A stretch of DNA of 64,000 bases from Chloroflexota bacterium (GTDB lineage Bacteria; Chloroflexota; UBA11872): positions 1-64,000 of the forward strand of contig JAPOVQ010000015.1 in the NCBI GenBank assembly GCA_026708035.1. The letters run 5' to 3'. The translations under genes were made by a program, and so were the position numbers. Each line of letters opens with the position of its first letter. The first letter of the stretch is position 1. Below are positions 16,627-26,470 of the stretch, piece by piece. Under the pieces are notes generated by a model that had not been told where the DNA came from, did no database searches, and saw nothing but the letters and a program-made list of their open reading frames with translations.

Positions 16627-18195
16627 ATGTTCAACCTGCTCGATGATCGGCTCATCACGATCGCCATTGACAGCCAGACGGAAACAGCCACCCTGCCGGA
16701 GGTCTACGCCGCACTGATAGCGGACAAAGTCGTCGCGTTCCCGGCCCTCCGGCCGCACCAGCGCCACGCCTGGCACGCCTTCCTGGTCCAGCTTGGCGCC
16801 ATGGCGCTGCTCCGTGCCGGCCGCATCGCACCACCTGACGCCGCCGATGAGTGGCGGGACCTCATTCGCCGCCTCACGCCTGAGTGTCCCCACGCCGAAC
16901 CGTGGCAGCTAGTCATCGAGGACATTACCGTGTCGGCCTTTTTGCAGCCGCCCGCCTCCGCCGCCGGCAAAATCGCCGACTACAAGAACGTGGTTGAAAC
17001 GCCCGACGGATTGGACATGCTGGTCACGTCGAAAAACCACGACCTCAAGTCGGCAGTCGCGTCGGCGGCCGAAGTCAGCCACTGGATCTTTGCGCTAATC
17101 ACGCTGCAAACCATGGAGGGCTTCTCAGGGGCCGGTAACTACGGGATTTCCCGGATGAACGGTGGGCTGGGATGCCGACCTGCGTTCACGCTCACGCCAT
17201 CCGAGCGACCGGGCACCCATGTCCGTCGAGACATCGGGGCGCTGCTGGAAAAACGCGAAGGAACTCTCGATCTCAGTCTGACACGCGACGGGGGCGTCCA
17301 ACTATTGTGGACAAAGCCCTGGGACGGGACAAGGGCCGAGGCCTTGCTCCTCAGCGACCTCGATCCCTTCTATATCGAAATCTGCCGCCGTGTCCGGCTA
17401 CGAGCCGATTCGGATGGAAAATTGAGCGCCGTCCGCGCTACATCGAAGGCGGCCCGCATCGAGGCAAAAGCACTGAAGGGGGTCACCGGCGATCCGTGGA
17501 CACCGGTCAGCAAGACGGACAGCAAATGCCTAACCCTGGCAGCCGGTGGATTCACCTACAAGCGCACCGCCGACTACTTGCTGGAGGCAGACTGGGAAGC
17601 GCCGCCCTTACTCAAGCCCACGCGAGCCGAGGAGCAATCCTCGGAGGGGATGCGGCTCGTCGCCCGCGCCATGGTCCGCGGCCAAGGCAAGACCGAAGGC
17701 TACTACGAGCGGATCGTCCCACTGAAGCCCAAGACGGTGCGCGCCATTGGGCAAGCTCGCGACCACGGTGATCTCGGCGATATCGCCAATGGGCGAATCG
17801 ATGACGTTCGTCGAGTCCAGCGCATCCTGCGACATGGCGTCTGGACTTTCGCCGCCGGGGGCAAGACGGAGCGCGTAGGCGACGAGACGCGCGCCTTGGC
17901 CAATCCTTGGGCCAATAGGCTTGACCATCATGTGGACGTCACATTCTTCGACGACCTCCAGGAGGAGTTTGAGGCGGACAGTAACGACGCTCGTGACCAG
18001 ATTCGTCGGAATTGGCAGCGCCGCGTCATCAGCGATGCCCGCAATCTCCTTCGCCAAGCTCAAGATACGCTCCCATGTCCGGCCATCCATCGCTACCGGG
18101 CGCGCGTGCGTTCGGATCGCGTATTTGAAGGACGTATTCGAGGAAACACCGGGTTTCCAGACCTGTTCGACCTCAGGGAGGCGGAGCAAGAATGA
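16627..18195 (+). CDS. cas8e: Cascade large subunit Cas8e (Cse1/CasA)
   Basis: 522 residues. It begins MFNLLDDRLITI, the usual Cse1 opening (FNLLxxxWIxV-like), and contains the family's WTKPWDG and LALI-type helices, with a C-terminal four-helix region (about 380-510). Cse1 recognises the PAM and recruits Cas3 to the target. The ATG at 16627 is chosen because homologous text begins there; the longer frame upstream is Arg/Pro-rich noise. The end overlaps the cse2 start by 4 bases. The sequence is divergent enough that some internal motifs are hard to place, but position and opening motif make the call safe. Confidence 0.88.
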   Translation: MFNLLDDRLITIAIDSQTETATLPEVYAALIADKVVAFPALRPHQRHAWHAFLVQLGAMALLRAGRIAPPDAADEWRDLIRRLTPECPHAEPWQLVIEDITVSAFLQPPASAAGKIADYKNVVETPDGLDMLVTSKNHDLKSAVASAAEVSHWIFALITLQTMEGFSGAGNYGISRMNGGLGCRPAFTLTPSERPGTHVRRDIGALLEKREGTLDLSLTRDGGVQLLWTKPWDGTRAEALLLSDLDPFYIEICRRVRLRADSDGKLSAVRATSKAARIEAKALKGVTGDPWTPVSKTDSKCLTLAAGGFTYKRTADYLLEADWEAPPLLKPTRAEEQSSEGMRLVARAMVRGQGKTEGYYERIVPLKPKTVRAIGQARDHGDLGDIANGRIDDVRRVQRILRHGVWTFAAGGKTERVGDETRALANPWANRLDHHVDVTFFDDLQEEFEADSNDARDQIRRNWQRRVISDARNLLRQAQDTLPCPAIHRYRARVRSDRVFEGRIRGNTGFPDLFDLREAEQE

Positions 18196-18800
18196 CTGAA
18201 CCAGTGTCTGTGGCTGATGTCCCCGGGCCGCGAGCCGCGTCGTGGGCCAAGATCGCCAGCAGCTTGGCTGGATATGTGGCTACTGACGGATTTGCTCGCG
18301 GAGACTTGGCGGCGCTCCGCCGAATCAACCCCGACGGTCCCGACGCCGCCGTTTTTTGGCGTCTCATGTCCCGGCATAATCTGCTGGGAAGTCCAGATGT
18401 CGAGCGCAGGTGGGCCCTCATCCTGCATGGCATTGCCTTGATGACCCGCACGGCAGGCGCCGAACCAAGCAGTCGGACGGCGCACGACCGCAATGTACCA
18501 GTAGGCAAGGCGCTATTTCAGGGCGGGGAGCCCGAGCGAATCCGACCGTTCTATAGCGAATCCCGTCTCAACCGGCTGTTGACTGCCCGCGGCTCCGTGC
18601 GCCGCGCACTCCTTGCCCGCACATTTCGCATGCTAGGGTCCGCTGGCCAACGCATTGATTGGCGTGAGATGGCCTGCCTCATCCTCAACGACGGAAACAA
18701 CGCGGCGGGCTTCGAGGATGCTCGGCGGCGTATCGCCCGCGCCTACTACTCGGCCGAACACCAAGCTCAGCGTCGCCAAGCCAGCGATTCGTCGTCCTGA
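18192..18800 (+). CDS. cse2: Cascade small subunit Cse2 (CasB)
   Basis: A 202-residue, mainly helical protein. Family marks are the early RGDLAALRRINPDGPDAAVFWRL stretch and the later FSESRLNRLL-like FYSESRLNRLL with arginine-rich helices, as in Cse2 dimers that line the crRNA and the displaced strand. The ATG start overlaps the cas8e stop (ATGA), showing translational coupling, and cas7e follows 28 bases later. No oddities in length or sequence. Confidence 0.88.
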   Translation: MTEPVSVADVPGPRAASWAKIASSLAGYVATDGFARGDLAALRRINPDGPDAAVFWRLMSRHNLLGSPDVERRWALILHGIALMTRTAGAEPSSRTAHDRNVPVGKALFQGGEPERIRPFYSESRLNRLLTARGSVRRALLARTFRMLGSAGQRIDWREMACLILNDGNNAAGFEDARRRIARAYYSAEHQAQRRQASDSSS

Positions 18801-18828
18801 CCTCACGCTCACACAAGGAGATCCGCAT

Positions 18829-20007
18829 ATGCCCCTCCACCGTTTCCTGCAGATTCACACCCTGCACTCCTACCCAGCCGCGCTGCTCAACCGCGACGAC
18901 AGCGGCCTCGCCAAGCGCCTGACCTACGGCGGCACGGTGCGCACGCGGATCTCGTCACAGTGCCTAAAGCGTCACTGGCGGATGGCGGACGACATCTATT
19001 CACTGCGCCGCATCGATGCCACACGGCACGCCCTCCGCTCACGGGAAATCGTCACGAGCCGCGTAATTCAGCCGCTACGCGAGACTGGCAGGGTTTCCGA
19101 TGCCGTCCTCACCGCCGTCGAAGAGGAGTTTCAGAAGGGCGTGTACGGCGAGAGCGGCACCTCACGGTCCGGTCGGCAGCCGCTGTTGCTCGGCCTGCCC
19201 GAGGTCGAGTTTCTTCGCGACCGGGCCGCCGCCATTTGTACAGGGTACCCGCATGATCCCGAGACCGCCAGAGAAGCGGCGGCGAACGTCTTCAGCAACA
19301 AGCGAACCAACGATCAGCGTGAGAACTTCCGCGCCTTTCGCGAGACGACCAGTCTGCCGGGCGGAATCGTTGGGGCATTGTTCGGTCGCATGGTCACGTC
19401 TGACCCCGCCGCCAATATTGACGCCGCGGTTCATGTCGCCCACGCCTTCACGGTCCACCCCGAAGAGAGCGAAAGCGACTACTTCTCGGTCGTGGACGAT
19501 CTCCAGCCCTCCGATGACGAGCCGGGGGCTGCGCATATCGGCGACATGGAGCTCACGGCCGGCCTGTTCTACGGCTATGTCGTTGTCGATGTGCCCGGCC
19601 TCGTTTCTAACCTAACCGGCTGCAAATCCGAGGAATGGCAGCACTCCGACCGGACGCTCGCCTGCACCATCGTCGAGCACCTCATCCACTTGATTGCCAC
19701 GGTTTCACCTGGTGCCAAGCTTGGATCCACCGCGCCATACGCCTACGCCGACTTGATGCTTGTCGAGGCCGGATCGCGCCAGCCGCGCAGCCTCGCCGGC
19801 GCCTTCCGAAGCGCGGTCTCGGCGCGGGCGGACGCGGCTGCAACAGTGGCCGCCCATCTCACCAAGCTGGATGCAGCGTACGGTAGCCACGAATCCCGTC
19901 GCGTGATGTGCCTAGACCCTTTCGAATTCCCCGACGCTGAGCGCCTCGCGCTTGACGATCTCGGCAGGTGGGCCGCGCAAGTCATCCGCGATGGCACGGC
20001 TCACTGA
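18829..20007 (+). CDS. cas7e: Cascade backbone Cas7e (Cse4/CasC)
   Basis: 392 residues. It opens with FLQIHTLHSYPAALLNRDD and GLAKRLTYGGTVRTRISSQCLKRHWR, the strongly conserved RNA-binding start of Cas7e. LVGALFGRM-like text around residue 182, AHAFTVH near 207 and DMELTAGLFYGYVVVD near 240 are further family marks. Six copies form the crRNA-bound filament of Cascade. The ATG at 18829 is preceded by AAGGAG at 18815-18820. Its stop is followed after 3 bases by cas5e. The gene appears intact. Confidence 0.93.
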   Translation: MPLHRFLQIHTLHSYPAALLNRDDSGLAKRLTYGGTVRTRISSQCLKRHWRMADDIYSLRRIDATRHALRSREIVTSRVIQPLRETGRVSDAVLTAVEEEFQKGVYGESGTSRSGRQPLLLGLPEVEFLRDRAAAICTGYPHDPETAREAAANVFSNKRTNDQRENFRAFRETTSLPGGIVGALFGRMVTSDPAANIDAAVHVAHAFTVHPEESESDYFSVVDDLQPSDDEPGAAHIGDMELTAGLFYGYVVVDVPGLVSNLTGCKSEEWQHSDRTLACTIVEHLIHLIATVSPGAKLGSTAPYAYADLMLVEAGSRQPRSLAGAFRSAVSARADAAATVAAHLTKLDAAYGSHESRRVMCLDPFEFPDAERLALDDLGRWAAQVIRDGTAH

Positions 20008-20010
20008 GGC

Positions 20011-20763
20011 ATGCGTCACCTCATCCTCACCCTTGAGGCTCCCTTGATGGCCTTTGGCGGGGAGACCGTGGACAACTACGGCGTCACGCGTTGGTTCCCC
20101 GCCGCCTCCATGCTCGCGGGCCTGCTCGCCAACGCCTTGGGCTGGCGCCGTATCGAGCACGAACGACATCAAGCCCTGCAGGACCGCTTGATCTTCGCCG
20201 CCCGCATTGACCGCGGGCTGGCAGAGGGCGGAATCCTGCGCGACTTTCAGACCGCTCAGTTAGGCGCGAAGGACCGCGCATGGACGAGCCACGGCCGGCC
20301 GGAGGGACGAGCTGGCGGCGCGCGCACCTACGACGCGCCTCACCTGCGTTACCGCGACTACCTTGCGGACATGCGCGTAACGGTTGCCTTGCGTTTTGAA
20401 CCCGAGGCCGAGTCGCCCGCTCTTGACAACGTGGCCCATGCCCTACAACGCCCGGCGCGCCCGTTGTTTATTGGGCGGAAACCGTGCCTGCCCTCCACTC
20501 AACTCTTCACTGGATTCTGTGATGCCGACTCCGCGTTGGCCGCGCTGCGTGCTATCCCCGTCAATCCTGATCCTGACCAACCAACGGTTCGAGTTCTTTG
20601 GCCCGACGGCGACGGGTCCGCAGGCGTTTCCGCAAGCCGAAGGCACTTCCTCACGGATCAGCGCAATTGGGCTTCCGGCCTGCACGGCGGCGGCCGCGTT
20701 GTGTGCGAGAGTGAGCTTCCCTGCAATTGGTTTGGCCCTAGCACCGGCACACCTGACGCCTAG
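20011..20763 (+). CDS. cas5e: Cascade subunit Cas5e (CasD)
   Basis: 250 residues with the RAMP-type opening LILTLEAPLMAFGGETVDNYGVTRWFP; FPAASMLAGLLANALGW is the glycine-rich loop region and TYDAPHLRYRDYLADM is the usual middle motif of Cas5e. PLFIGRKPCLPS in the C-terminal half is also typical. It caps the 5' handle of the crRNA. The ATG lies 3 bases after the cas7e stop, and the next start (cas6e) comes 17 bases after its stop. The gene appears intact. Confidence 0.92.
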   Translation: MRHLILTLEAPLMAFGGETVDNYGVTRWFPAASMLAGLLANALGWRRIEHERHQALQDRLIFAARIDRGLAEGGILRDFQTAQLGAKDRAWTSHGRPEGRAGGARTYDAPHLRYRDYLADMRVTVALRFEPEAESPALDNVAHALQRPARPLFIGRKPCLPSTQLFTGFCDADSALAALRAIPVNPDPDQPTVRVLWPDGDGSAGVSASRRHFLTDQRNWASGLHGGGRVVCESELPCNWFGPSTGTPDA

Positions 20764-20780
20764 AGAAGGAGTTCACCACC

Positions 20781-21563
20781 GTGCCCTCGTCAGGCGCTTC
20801 CCTCAATCCCATCAGCCCCCCGTTGCACATGATCCAGGCCAGCATCGACCTGTGGGTCTTCCATCGTTGGGCCGGCACGCGGCGGTTGATGCGTCATCCG
20901 GTCTTCGATGACGGGTACGCGCTACACCACTTGCTCATCGAAAGCTTCGGCGATCTTGCGCCCAAGCCGTTTCGACTCATCAGCGCCCGTCGGCGCGGAC
21001 TTCGGTATTGAGTCCTTTATGGCTACGCCCCAGTAAACGCTGACGGCTTGCGCGCTGCCGCGAGCCACTACGCGGATCCCTGGCAACTCCGCGCGCTTCC
21101 GCCTGACCGCATTGATAGCAAGCCCATGCCCACCGGCTGGAAGGTTGGTCAGCGGCTCGGCTTCGACATCCGCGTCCGGCCCATCCGTCGCCCTCGACGC
21201 TCCACCACCGGTCGACCCACGGAACGAGACGTGTTTCAACTCGAAGCGGTCCAACATCCCCCGGGGACGATGAGCCGCAGCCGCGAGGCCGTTTACGTGG
21301 AATGGATGGAGACACAGCTCCAGCGGCATGGGGGCGCGCGCCTCGAGGACACTTCCCTGGCGTCCTTTCAGCGCACCCGCGTGATTCGTCGGCCGGGTCG
21401 ACATCCCACCGAGGGCCCCACCGCCGTATTGCATGGCACCCTCACCATCACCGACCCAGATGGCTTCAGAGGGCTACTCGCCCGTGGAATCGGCCGCCAC
21501 CGCGCCTATGGCTATGGCATGTTCCTCCTGCGCCCTCCGGCACGGAGGCAGCATTCGCGTTGA
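20781..21563 (+). pseudogene. cas6e: crRNA endonuclease Cas6e (CasE), interrupted by an in-frame TGA
   Basis: The frame reads through 260 codons, with a TGA at 21009-21011. The first part (76 residues, GTG start with AGAAGGAG upstream) has FHRWAGTRRLMRH, where Cas6e carries its catalytic His region. After the stop the same frame continues VLYGYAPVNADGLRAAASHYADPW and ends with the glycine-rich RNA-binding loop GIGRHRAYGYGMF. A single base change (for example GGA to TGA) would explain it. Without full Cas6e the pre-crRNA would not be processed, so this is either a broken gene, a sequencing error, or read-through. The TGA is used as an ordinary stop in neighbouring genes. Confidence 0.85.
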
Positions 21564-21666
21564 GGCCGTGTGGCGGGCCAGACTTCGGTTACTCAAGGGC
21601 TATGCGGAATCGGGCCTAGGCTTACCATCAGATCTGAGCCTTGACCTCCTGACTTGGAGAACCATC

Positions 21667-22596
21667 ATGCTGGCAGGCAGACTCGGCCTTGAAGCCTCGC
21701 GCATCCCCCACGCCGATCGCCAAGGATTGCTCTGGCTCTCTCGTGGTGCGCTCACGGTGCGCAACGGCACGCTTCGGTTCGAACGGAAGAGTCCGCCCGA
21801 TCCGGAGAGCCCTCTCAAACTCGGACAATACGACATTCCCTTCCAAGCCCTTTCGATGATCCTCCTCGGCCCGGGCTCGACCGTTAGCCATGACGCACTC
21901 CGGCTGATGGCCCGACATGGAACAGGTCTCGTCGCGATCGGCGAGGATGGTGTCCGGTGCTACTCTGCTCCACCGCTGATGCCGGACACCTCGGACATCG
22001 CGCGCAGGCAGGCCCTCGCCTGGGCTGATCCCCAACATCGGCGCACGATCGCCCGGCGGATGTACGCTCTGCGCCTCGGCGAAGTGCTTCCCGACCAATC
22101 CCTCGACGCTCTCCGCGGCATCGAAGGTGCACGGATGAGGCGCACTTACCGGAATCTCGCCAAGCGCCACGGCATTCCGTGGAGGGGTCGCAGGTACGAC
22201 CGAGCCAACCCCAACCTCGGTGACTTACCCAACCAAGCCATCAATCACGCCTCCGCCGCCGTGACCTCAGCAGCCATGATCGCAGTCGCCTCGGTCGGCG
22301 CTATCCCGCAACTCGGATTCATCCATGAACACAGTGGCGCGGCCTTCGTCCTAGACATTGCCGATCTCTTTCGGGATACGGTCCTCCTTACCTCCGCCTT
22401 CGCTGCCGCGAAGGTCGCTCTGGCGAATCCAGCCGTCGACATCGAACGCTATACCAGACGGACTACGGGCACGATGCTCCAAAACCAACGCGTAATTCCC
22501 AAAATGATCGAGAGGGTCAAAGTCCTTCTCGCCGACACCGAGGCGCCAGACCTCGGGTCGTTTGACCTTGTTGGTACATCAGACACGCCAGCATGA
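21667..22596 (+). CDS. cas1: CRISPR adaptation integrase Cas1
   Basis: 309 residues, type I-E Cas1. The opening GRLGLEASRIPHADRQGLLWLSRG is characteristic. Catalytic residues are visible: E153 in RGIEGARMRR, H220 in LGFIHEHS, and D230/D233 in FVLDIADLFRD. With Cas2 it inserts new spacers at the leader end of the array. The ATG at 21667 has GGAG about 8 bases upstream; the longer upstream frame is not homologous. The stretch 21564-21666 between cas6e and cas1 holds no gene. The end overlaps cas2 by 4 bases. Confidence 0.95.
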   Translation: MLAGRLGLEASRIPHADRQGLLWLSRGALTVRNGTLRFERKSPPDPESPLKLGQYDIPFQALSMILLGPGSTVSHDALRLMARHGTGLVAIGEDGVRCYSAPPLMPDTSDIARRQALAWADPQHRRTIARRMYALRLGEVLPDQSLDALRGIEGARMRRTYRNLAKRHGIPWRGRRYDRANPNLGDLPNQAINHASAAVTSAAMIAVASVGAIPQLGFIHEHSGAAFVLDIADLFRDTVLLTSAFAAAKVALANPAVDIERYTRRTTGTMLQNQRVIPKMIERVKVLLADTEAPDLGSFDLVGTSDTPA

Positions 22597-22880
22597 CCGT
22601 CGTCGTTACATTAAACGTCCAAGCTCGGTATCGTGGATTCCTCGCCTCAACGATGCTTGAGATCGCTCCCGGCGTCTATACATCTCCTCGCATGACCAGC
22701 GGCATTCGTGGCCGCATCTGGAACGTTCTTGCCGACTGGCACTCAACGCTCGGCCAAGGCTCGATTGTGATGACGTGGCGCGATCCCAGGGTGCCGGCCA
22801 GGCAGCGAATCTTGACTCTCGGCGTCCCGCCCAAGACCGTTGTCGATGCTGACGGCGTTTACCTCGTGAAGCACCAATAG
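22593..22880 (+). CDS. cas2: CRISPR adaptation protein Cas2e
   Basis: A 95-residue ferredoxin-fold protein of the E. coli-like Cas2e type: MTVVVTLNV strand, then RGFLASTMLEIAPGVYTSPRM and RGRIWNVLADWH, with GSIVMTW as the following strand. It bridges two Cas1 dimers in the spacer-integration complex. The start overlaps cas1 (ATGA). It is the last gene before the array, as usual for type I-E loci. Confidence 0.93.
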   Translation: MTVVVTLNVQARYRGFLASTMLEIAPGVYTSPRMTSGIRGRIWNVLADWHSTLGQGSIVMTWRDPRVPARQRILTLGVPPKTVVDADGVYLVKHQ

Positions 22881-23205
22881 GGCCATCTTCAATGCCACAT
22901 TGGGCGACGGTTCTGGGAGCATGTGGAACGCTAGTTGCAGGTACCCATCGTCGCCTGATTACCATTGTTTGGGTCTTTTGGGGTGGTAGTGCCAGCTGCC
23001 GACCCAGAGACGCTACACCTGCTCCGCCATCCCTCGCAGTGGCTTCTAGGTCGCGAAGCTCCACTTTGAGGTGTGTGCAGATGACGTGTGGCTCAACTGA
23101 GCCGGGCGGGCCCTTCGGAGCTGTGCACGGGACCTAGTCCCATATGTGCCGTCATCGTCGATCGAGTTGACGCGCCCCAATCCTCCGTACACAATTCGTG
23201 AAAGG
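22881..23205 (+). promoter_or_regulatory. CRISPR leader with putative pre-crRNA promoter
   Basis: 325 bases without a believable gene. TTGACG (23167-23172) and CACAAT (23190-23195), 17 bases apart, form a plausible promoter pointing into the array, with a start just before the first repeat. A perfect palindrome GGGAC-CTA-GTCCC lies at 23129-23141 and may be a protein-binding or folding element of the leader. Repeat orientation (GGTTCC... to ...GATAGACC) agrees with a leader on this side. Confidence 0.55.
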
Positions 23206-25064
23206 GGTTCCCCCGCAGGCGCGGGGATAGACCCTCGCGGCCCTGCGCTTGGGAGTGCGCGTGGAGGGTTCCCCCGCAGGCGCGGGGATAGACCGCACTA
23301 GTCTCCACCGCGGTGCCGCCACCGGAGGGTTCCCCCGCAGGCGCGGGGATAGACCCATCGAGTGGTCGAACGGGTGGACGATCCGCGGGGTTCCCCCGCA
23401 GGCGCGGGGATAGACCGGCGCTGGCAATGGACGCGGATATTTACATAATGGTTCCCCCGCAGGCGCGGGGATAGACCCGATGACTACGAGGCGCAGGACG
23501 CCGTCCAGATGGTTCCCCCGCAGGCGCGGGGATAGACCTTATGGATAACGCCGGACTCACAAGTATCAAGAGGTTCCCCCGCAGGCGCGGGGATAGACCT
23601 AGCCGGTATCAAGCCGTCAATCTGAGCGCTACGGTTCCCCCGCAGGCGCGGGGATAGACCGAATACGGTCTTGAAGCTGGTCATTGACAACAGGGTTCCC
23701 CCGCAGGCGCGGGGATAGACCCTTGTCATAAGCCCGCGTGCGCAGCACCAGGTGGGTTCCCCCGCAGGCGCGGGGATAGACCCCATCCTGCGGGGTGAGG
23801 CCACGCATGGCGGGTGGTTCCCCCGCAGGCGCGGGGATAGACCTCACCGGTACCCGGCCCAGGCCCAATCGTCTGGGGTTCCCCCGCAGGCGCGGGGATA
23901 GACCTCACCATGAAGCAGGTCGCCGAATCGTGATTGCGGTTCCCCCGCAGGCGCGGGGATAGACCCCGCTCCGCCGACGTGAAAATCCCAACCGTGCAGG
24001 TTCCCCCGCAGGCGCGGGGATAGACCTCATCAGTACATCGAGGCGGGCCTGCAGTTCAAGGTTCCCCCGCAGGCGCGGGGATAGACCCCTCAGCCGGCAT
24101 GGGTCTCCTGGCTCCTACACGGTTCCCCCGCAGGCGCGGGGATAGACCCGTCAAGCTGGTGCGCGGGACGTGGAATCGGGTGGTTCCCCCGCAGGCGCGG
24201 GGATAGACCCAGCGGGCGACCGGCGTGTTGGCGGTCACCATCGGTTCCCCCGCAGGCGCGGGGATAGACCCGTCGCGGTATCGCCATCGGCGTCGGTCAC
24301 GGTGGTTCCCCCGCAGGCGCGGGGATAGACCGTCCTTGCGGTCGTTGCGCCACGGGCGGATATCGGTTCCCCCGCAGGCGCGGGGATAGACCGTAGGCAC
24401 AACCCCCTACATACGGGGCGAGATAGGTTCCCCCGCAGGCGCGGGGATAGACCCCGTCGCCCCATCGGTCCCCGCCGTCGCCACGCGGTTCCCCCGCAGG
24501 CGCGGGGATAGACCCATGGCGTCTCGGTATGGCCGAATGGTTGATTAGGTTCCCCCGCAGGCGCGGGGATAGACCACCCGACCACGGGCTGCGACACGAT
24601 CAGCGAAGGGGTTCCCCCGCAGGCGCGGGGATAGACCGTGATTTAGGCGTAGAGTCGGTAATACGACCGAGGTTCCCCCGCAGGCGCGGGGATAGACCTG
24701 ATGCAGCGTTCCGACCTCGAGAGCTGCGTCGGGTTCCCCCGCAGGCGCGGGGATAGACCTGCGACGTAGCAGCGTTGCCGCGCGTCGTCTGGGGTTCCCC
24801 CGCAGGCGCGGGGATAGACCTCGCAAATCGCAAATTAGTGAGCTTGTTCGTACGGTTCCCCCGCAGGCGCGGGGATAGACCCAAAGAAAGCGATCCGGCG
24901 GGCGACGATCGGCCGGTTCCCCCGCAGGCGCGGGGATAGACCGTCCACCACGTCGGCGCTGCCCTCTTTCCACGTGGTTCCCCCGCAGGCGCGGGGATAG
25001 ACCCAGAAGGCGTGCGTGGACAAGCCCATCGACGACGGTTCCCCCGCAGGCGCGGGGATAGACC
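23206..25064 (+). CRISPR. type I-E CRISPR array, 31 repeats and 30 spacers
   Basis: The repeat is 28 bases, starting GGTTCCCCCGC, with AGGC in the middle and ending GGGGATAGACC. The arms CCCCGC / GCGGGG form the crRNA hairpin cut by Cas6e. The period is 61 bases (33-base spacers), except for the spacer before 24610, which is 34 bases. All copies I compared are identical, including the last one at 25037-25064. The 30 spacers show no repeats among themselves. The array lies directly downstream of cas2 and in the same direction. The identical repeats, with no decayed distal copy, suggest recent activity or a recent deletion of the old end. Confidence 0.97.
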
Positions 25065-25415
25065 TGCGGCGAGGCGTATACGCCGCCGTGATCGCGCTCG
25101 GCAGCCCGGTCATGAATGCAATTCTCGGTGGCTTAGCTGTACGGGAACGCGGAGCCGACGACCGCTGCGGCTCATCTCTCATGGACGACCGCGCGGAGCG
25201 CGAGGCTCGATCCGCCGCGGTCTGTCCCGGGCGCGGGGACGGGCCCCCAGGTTTCTCGGGCAGGAAACGCTGGCAAGAGCCTGACAGCGCCTTGAGGATG
25301 GCCGACCGGATGGGGGCTGGAAGGCGATCAGCACCTCCCAGCCCCACGTAGTTGCGCCAGTGCAACATCACCGGCGCACCCCCAGGGACCTACCCCAGAC
25401 GCACGCCGCGTCGAT
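25065..25415. other. post-array intergenic stretch
   Basis: No gene is supported here. The only structure noted is a perfect 12-bp palindrome GGCGTATACGCC at 25073-25084, directly after the last repeat. Confidence 0.5.
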
Positions 25416-26219
25416 CTACCGCCACCACAGCCCCAGGGTGAGGACCCGGCGGACCCAGCGCAGCAGTTCGCGCCGGGCCCGCTCCGTCTGGAGGTCCGCC
25501 AGCGCCCGCCGACGCCAGCGCAGATAGCCCTCGCGCTCGGACGGATGGATGGCATACGTGTCCGGCGGCAGGGTCAACTCGTACTCCCCGATCAGGGCGA
25601 TCTCCAACGCCATGATCCGCTCGCGGGTCGTCACCTGGTCGAGCTTCGTCCCAACCTCGCGCCGTCGGTTCAACCGCCGCCACTCCACCACCGCCGCCAT
25701 GCCCCGACCGTAGGAAACTTCCTCGCCTGGGCGCGGGTCGTCGGTGACCACGCCGATCCGGCTGGGGTCGTCAACCGCCCATGGCTGCTCAGGCGTCGGG
25801 GCCTCGGCCCTGACGGCCGTCCGCGTGCCCTGACTCCGCTCCAGCCGCGCCACCCGGCGGGCCGGCACGGCCACCGCCCGTCGCTCATCCCCGCCGTCGT
25901 CCGAGCCGCGTCGCGCGCGCTCCACCGCCGTCACCCGCGCCTCCAGCTCCGCCAGCCGCCGCGCCAAGGCCTGAATCTCGTCCCGCTGCTGGGTCGCGGT
26001 GGCCTCGCGGTCGGCCAGTTGCCGCCGCTCCAGGGCGTCGCGCATGCGCCGCGACAGCCGGCCCGACTCAACGACCTTGACCAACGTGCGGTAGTTGACC
26101 CCCAGCGCCTGCGCCGCCTTGAGTCGGCCCTCGGCGTGCACCAGGTCGTCCAATAGGGCCAGGAGCTGCGCGTCCGCCTCGCGGCGGCCGCGCGCCTCCG
26201 GCGGGAGCGGACCGGTCAT
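25416..26219 (-). CDS. hypothetical HTH / coiled-coil protein
   Basis: 267 residues from the ATG at 26219 (an upstream start at 26318 would add 33 residues of doubtful text). Residues 15-65 (LLALLDDLVHAEGRLKAAQALGV, then NYRTLVKVVESGRLSRRMRDALE) look like a helix-turn-helix unit. Residues 70-105 form a clear coiled coil rich in Arg/Glu/Gln. The rest is basic and low in complexity, with a WRRLNRRREVG segment and a Trp/Arg-rich end (LRWVRRVLTLGLWWR). It may be a DNA-binding accessory factor of the element. It points away from the recombinase and ends near the array. No family recognised. Confidence 0.6.
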   Translation of the reverse strand: MTGPLPPEARGRREADAQLLALLDDLVHAEGRLKAAQALGVNYRTLVKVVESGRLSRRMRDALERRQLADREATATQQRDEIQALARRLAELEARVTAVERARRGSDDGGDERRAVAVPARRVARLERSQGTRTAVRAEAPTPEQPWAVDDPSRIGVVTDDPRPGEEVSYGRGMAAVVEWRRLNRRREVGTKLDQVTTRERIMALEIALIGEYELTLPPDTYAIHPSEREGYLRWRRRALADLQTERARRELLRWVRRVLTLGLWWR

Positions 26220-26346
26220 CCCGTCCCCTGTCGTCCGCAGCGTTGGCCACTGCCAGCCGCTGGCCAGCGCCACGTCCGCCTGGAAAAGGCCCATGCACTT
26301 CTGCAATTCGCGGTGCAACCGAGCCTTATGCTGGGGTACTTGCTGG

Positions 26347-26383
26347 GGTGTAGCCCGCCGCTCGCATAGCCCCCGGCTACACC
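26347..26383. repeat. 9-bp inverted repeat GGTGTAGCC / GGCTACACC
   Basis: The arms are at 26347-26355 and 26375-26383, separated by 19 bases, in the gene-free 26220-26714 stretch upstream of the recombinase. Possibly an operator or a hairpin in the divergent control region. Confidence 0.45.
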
Positions 26384-26470
26384 TGATCCACGACGCCCGT
26401 GCACTTGTGCAACTTTCCTTGATTATCTGTACACCCCCATGACATCACGCGGCGTCCGCCAACGTGTAGA

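Noticed and set aside
21009-21011. TGA in cas6e read as selenocysteine
   Set aside because: Cas6e has no catalytic Cys/Sec at this place and no hairpin like the one in selD is seen. A nonsense change or error is simpler.
23152-25371. Several minus-strand frames with repeated peptides such as SIPAPAGEP and VYPRACGGT
   Set aside because: These are translations of the CRISPR repeats, a known source of false proteins.
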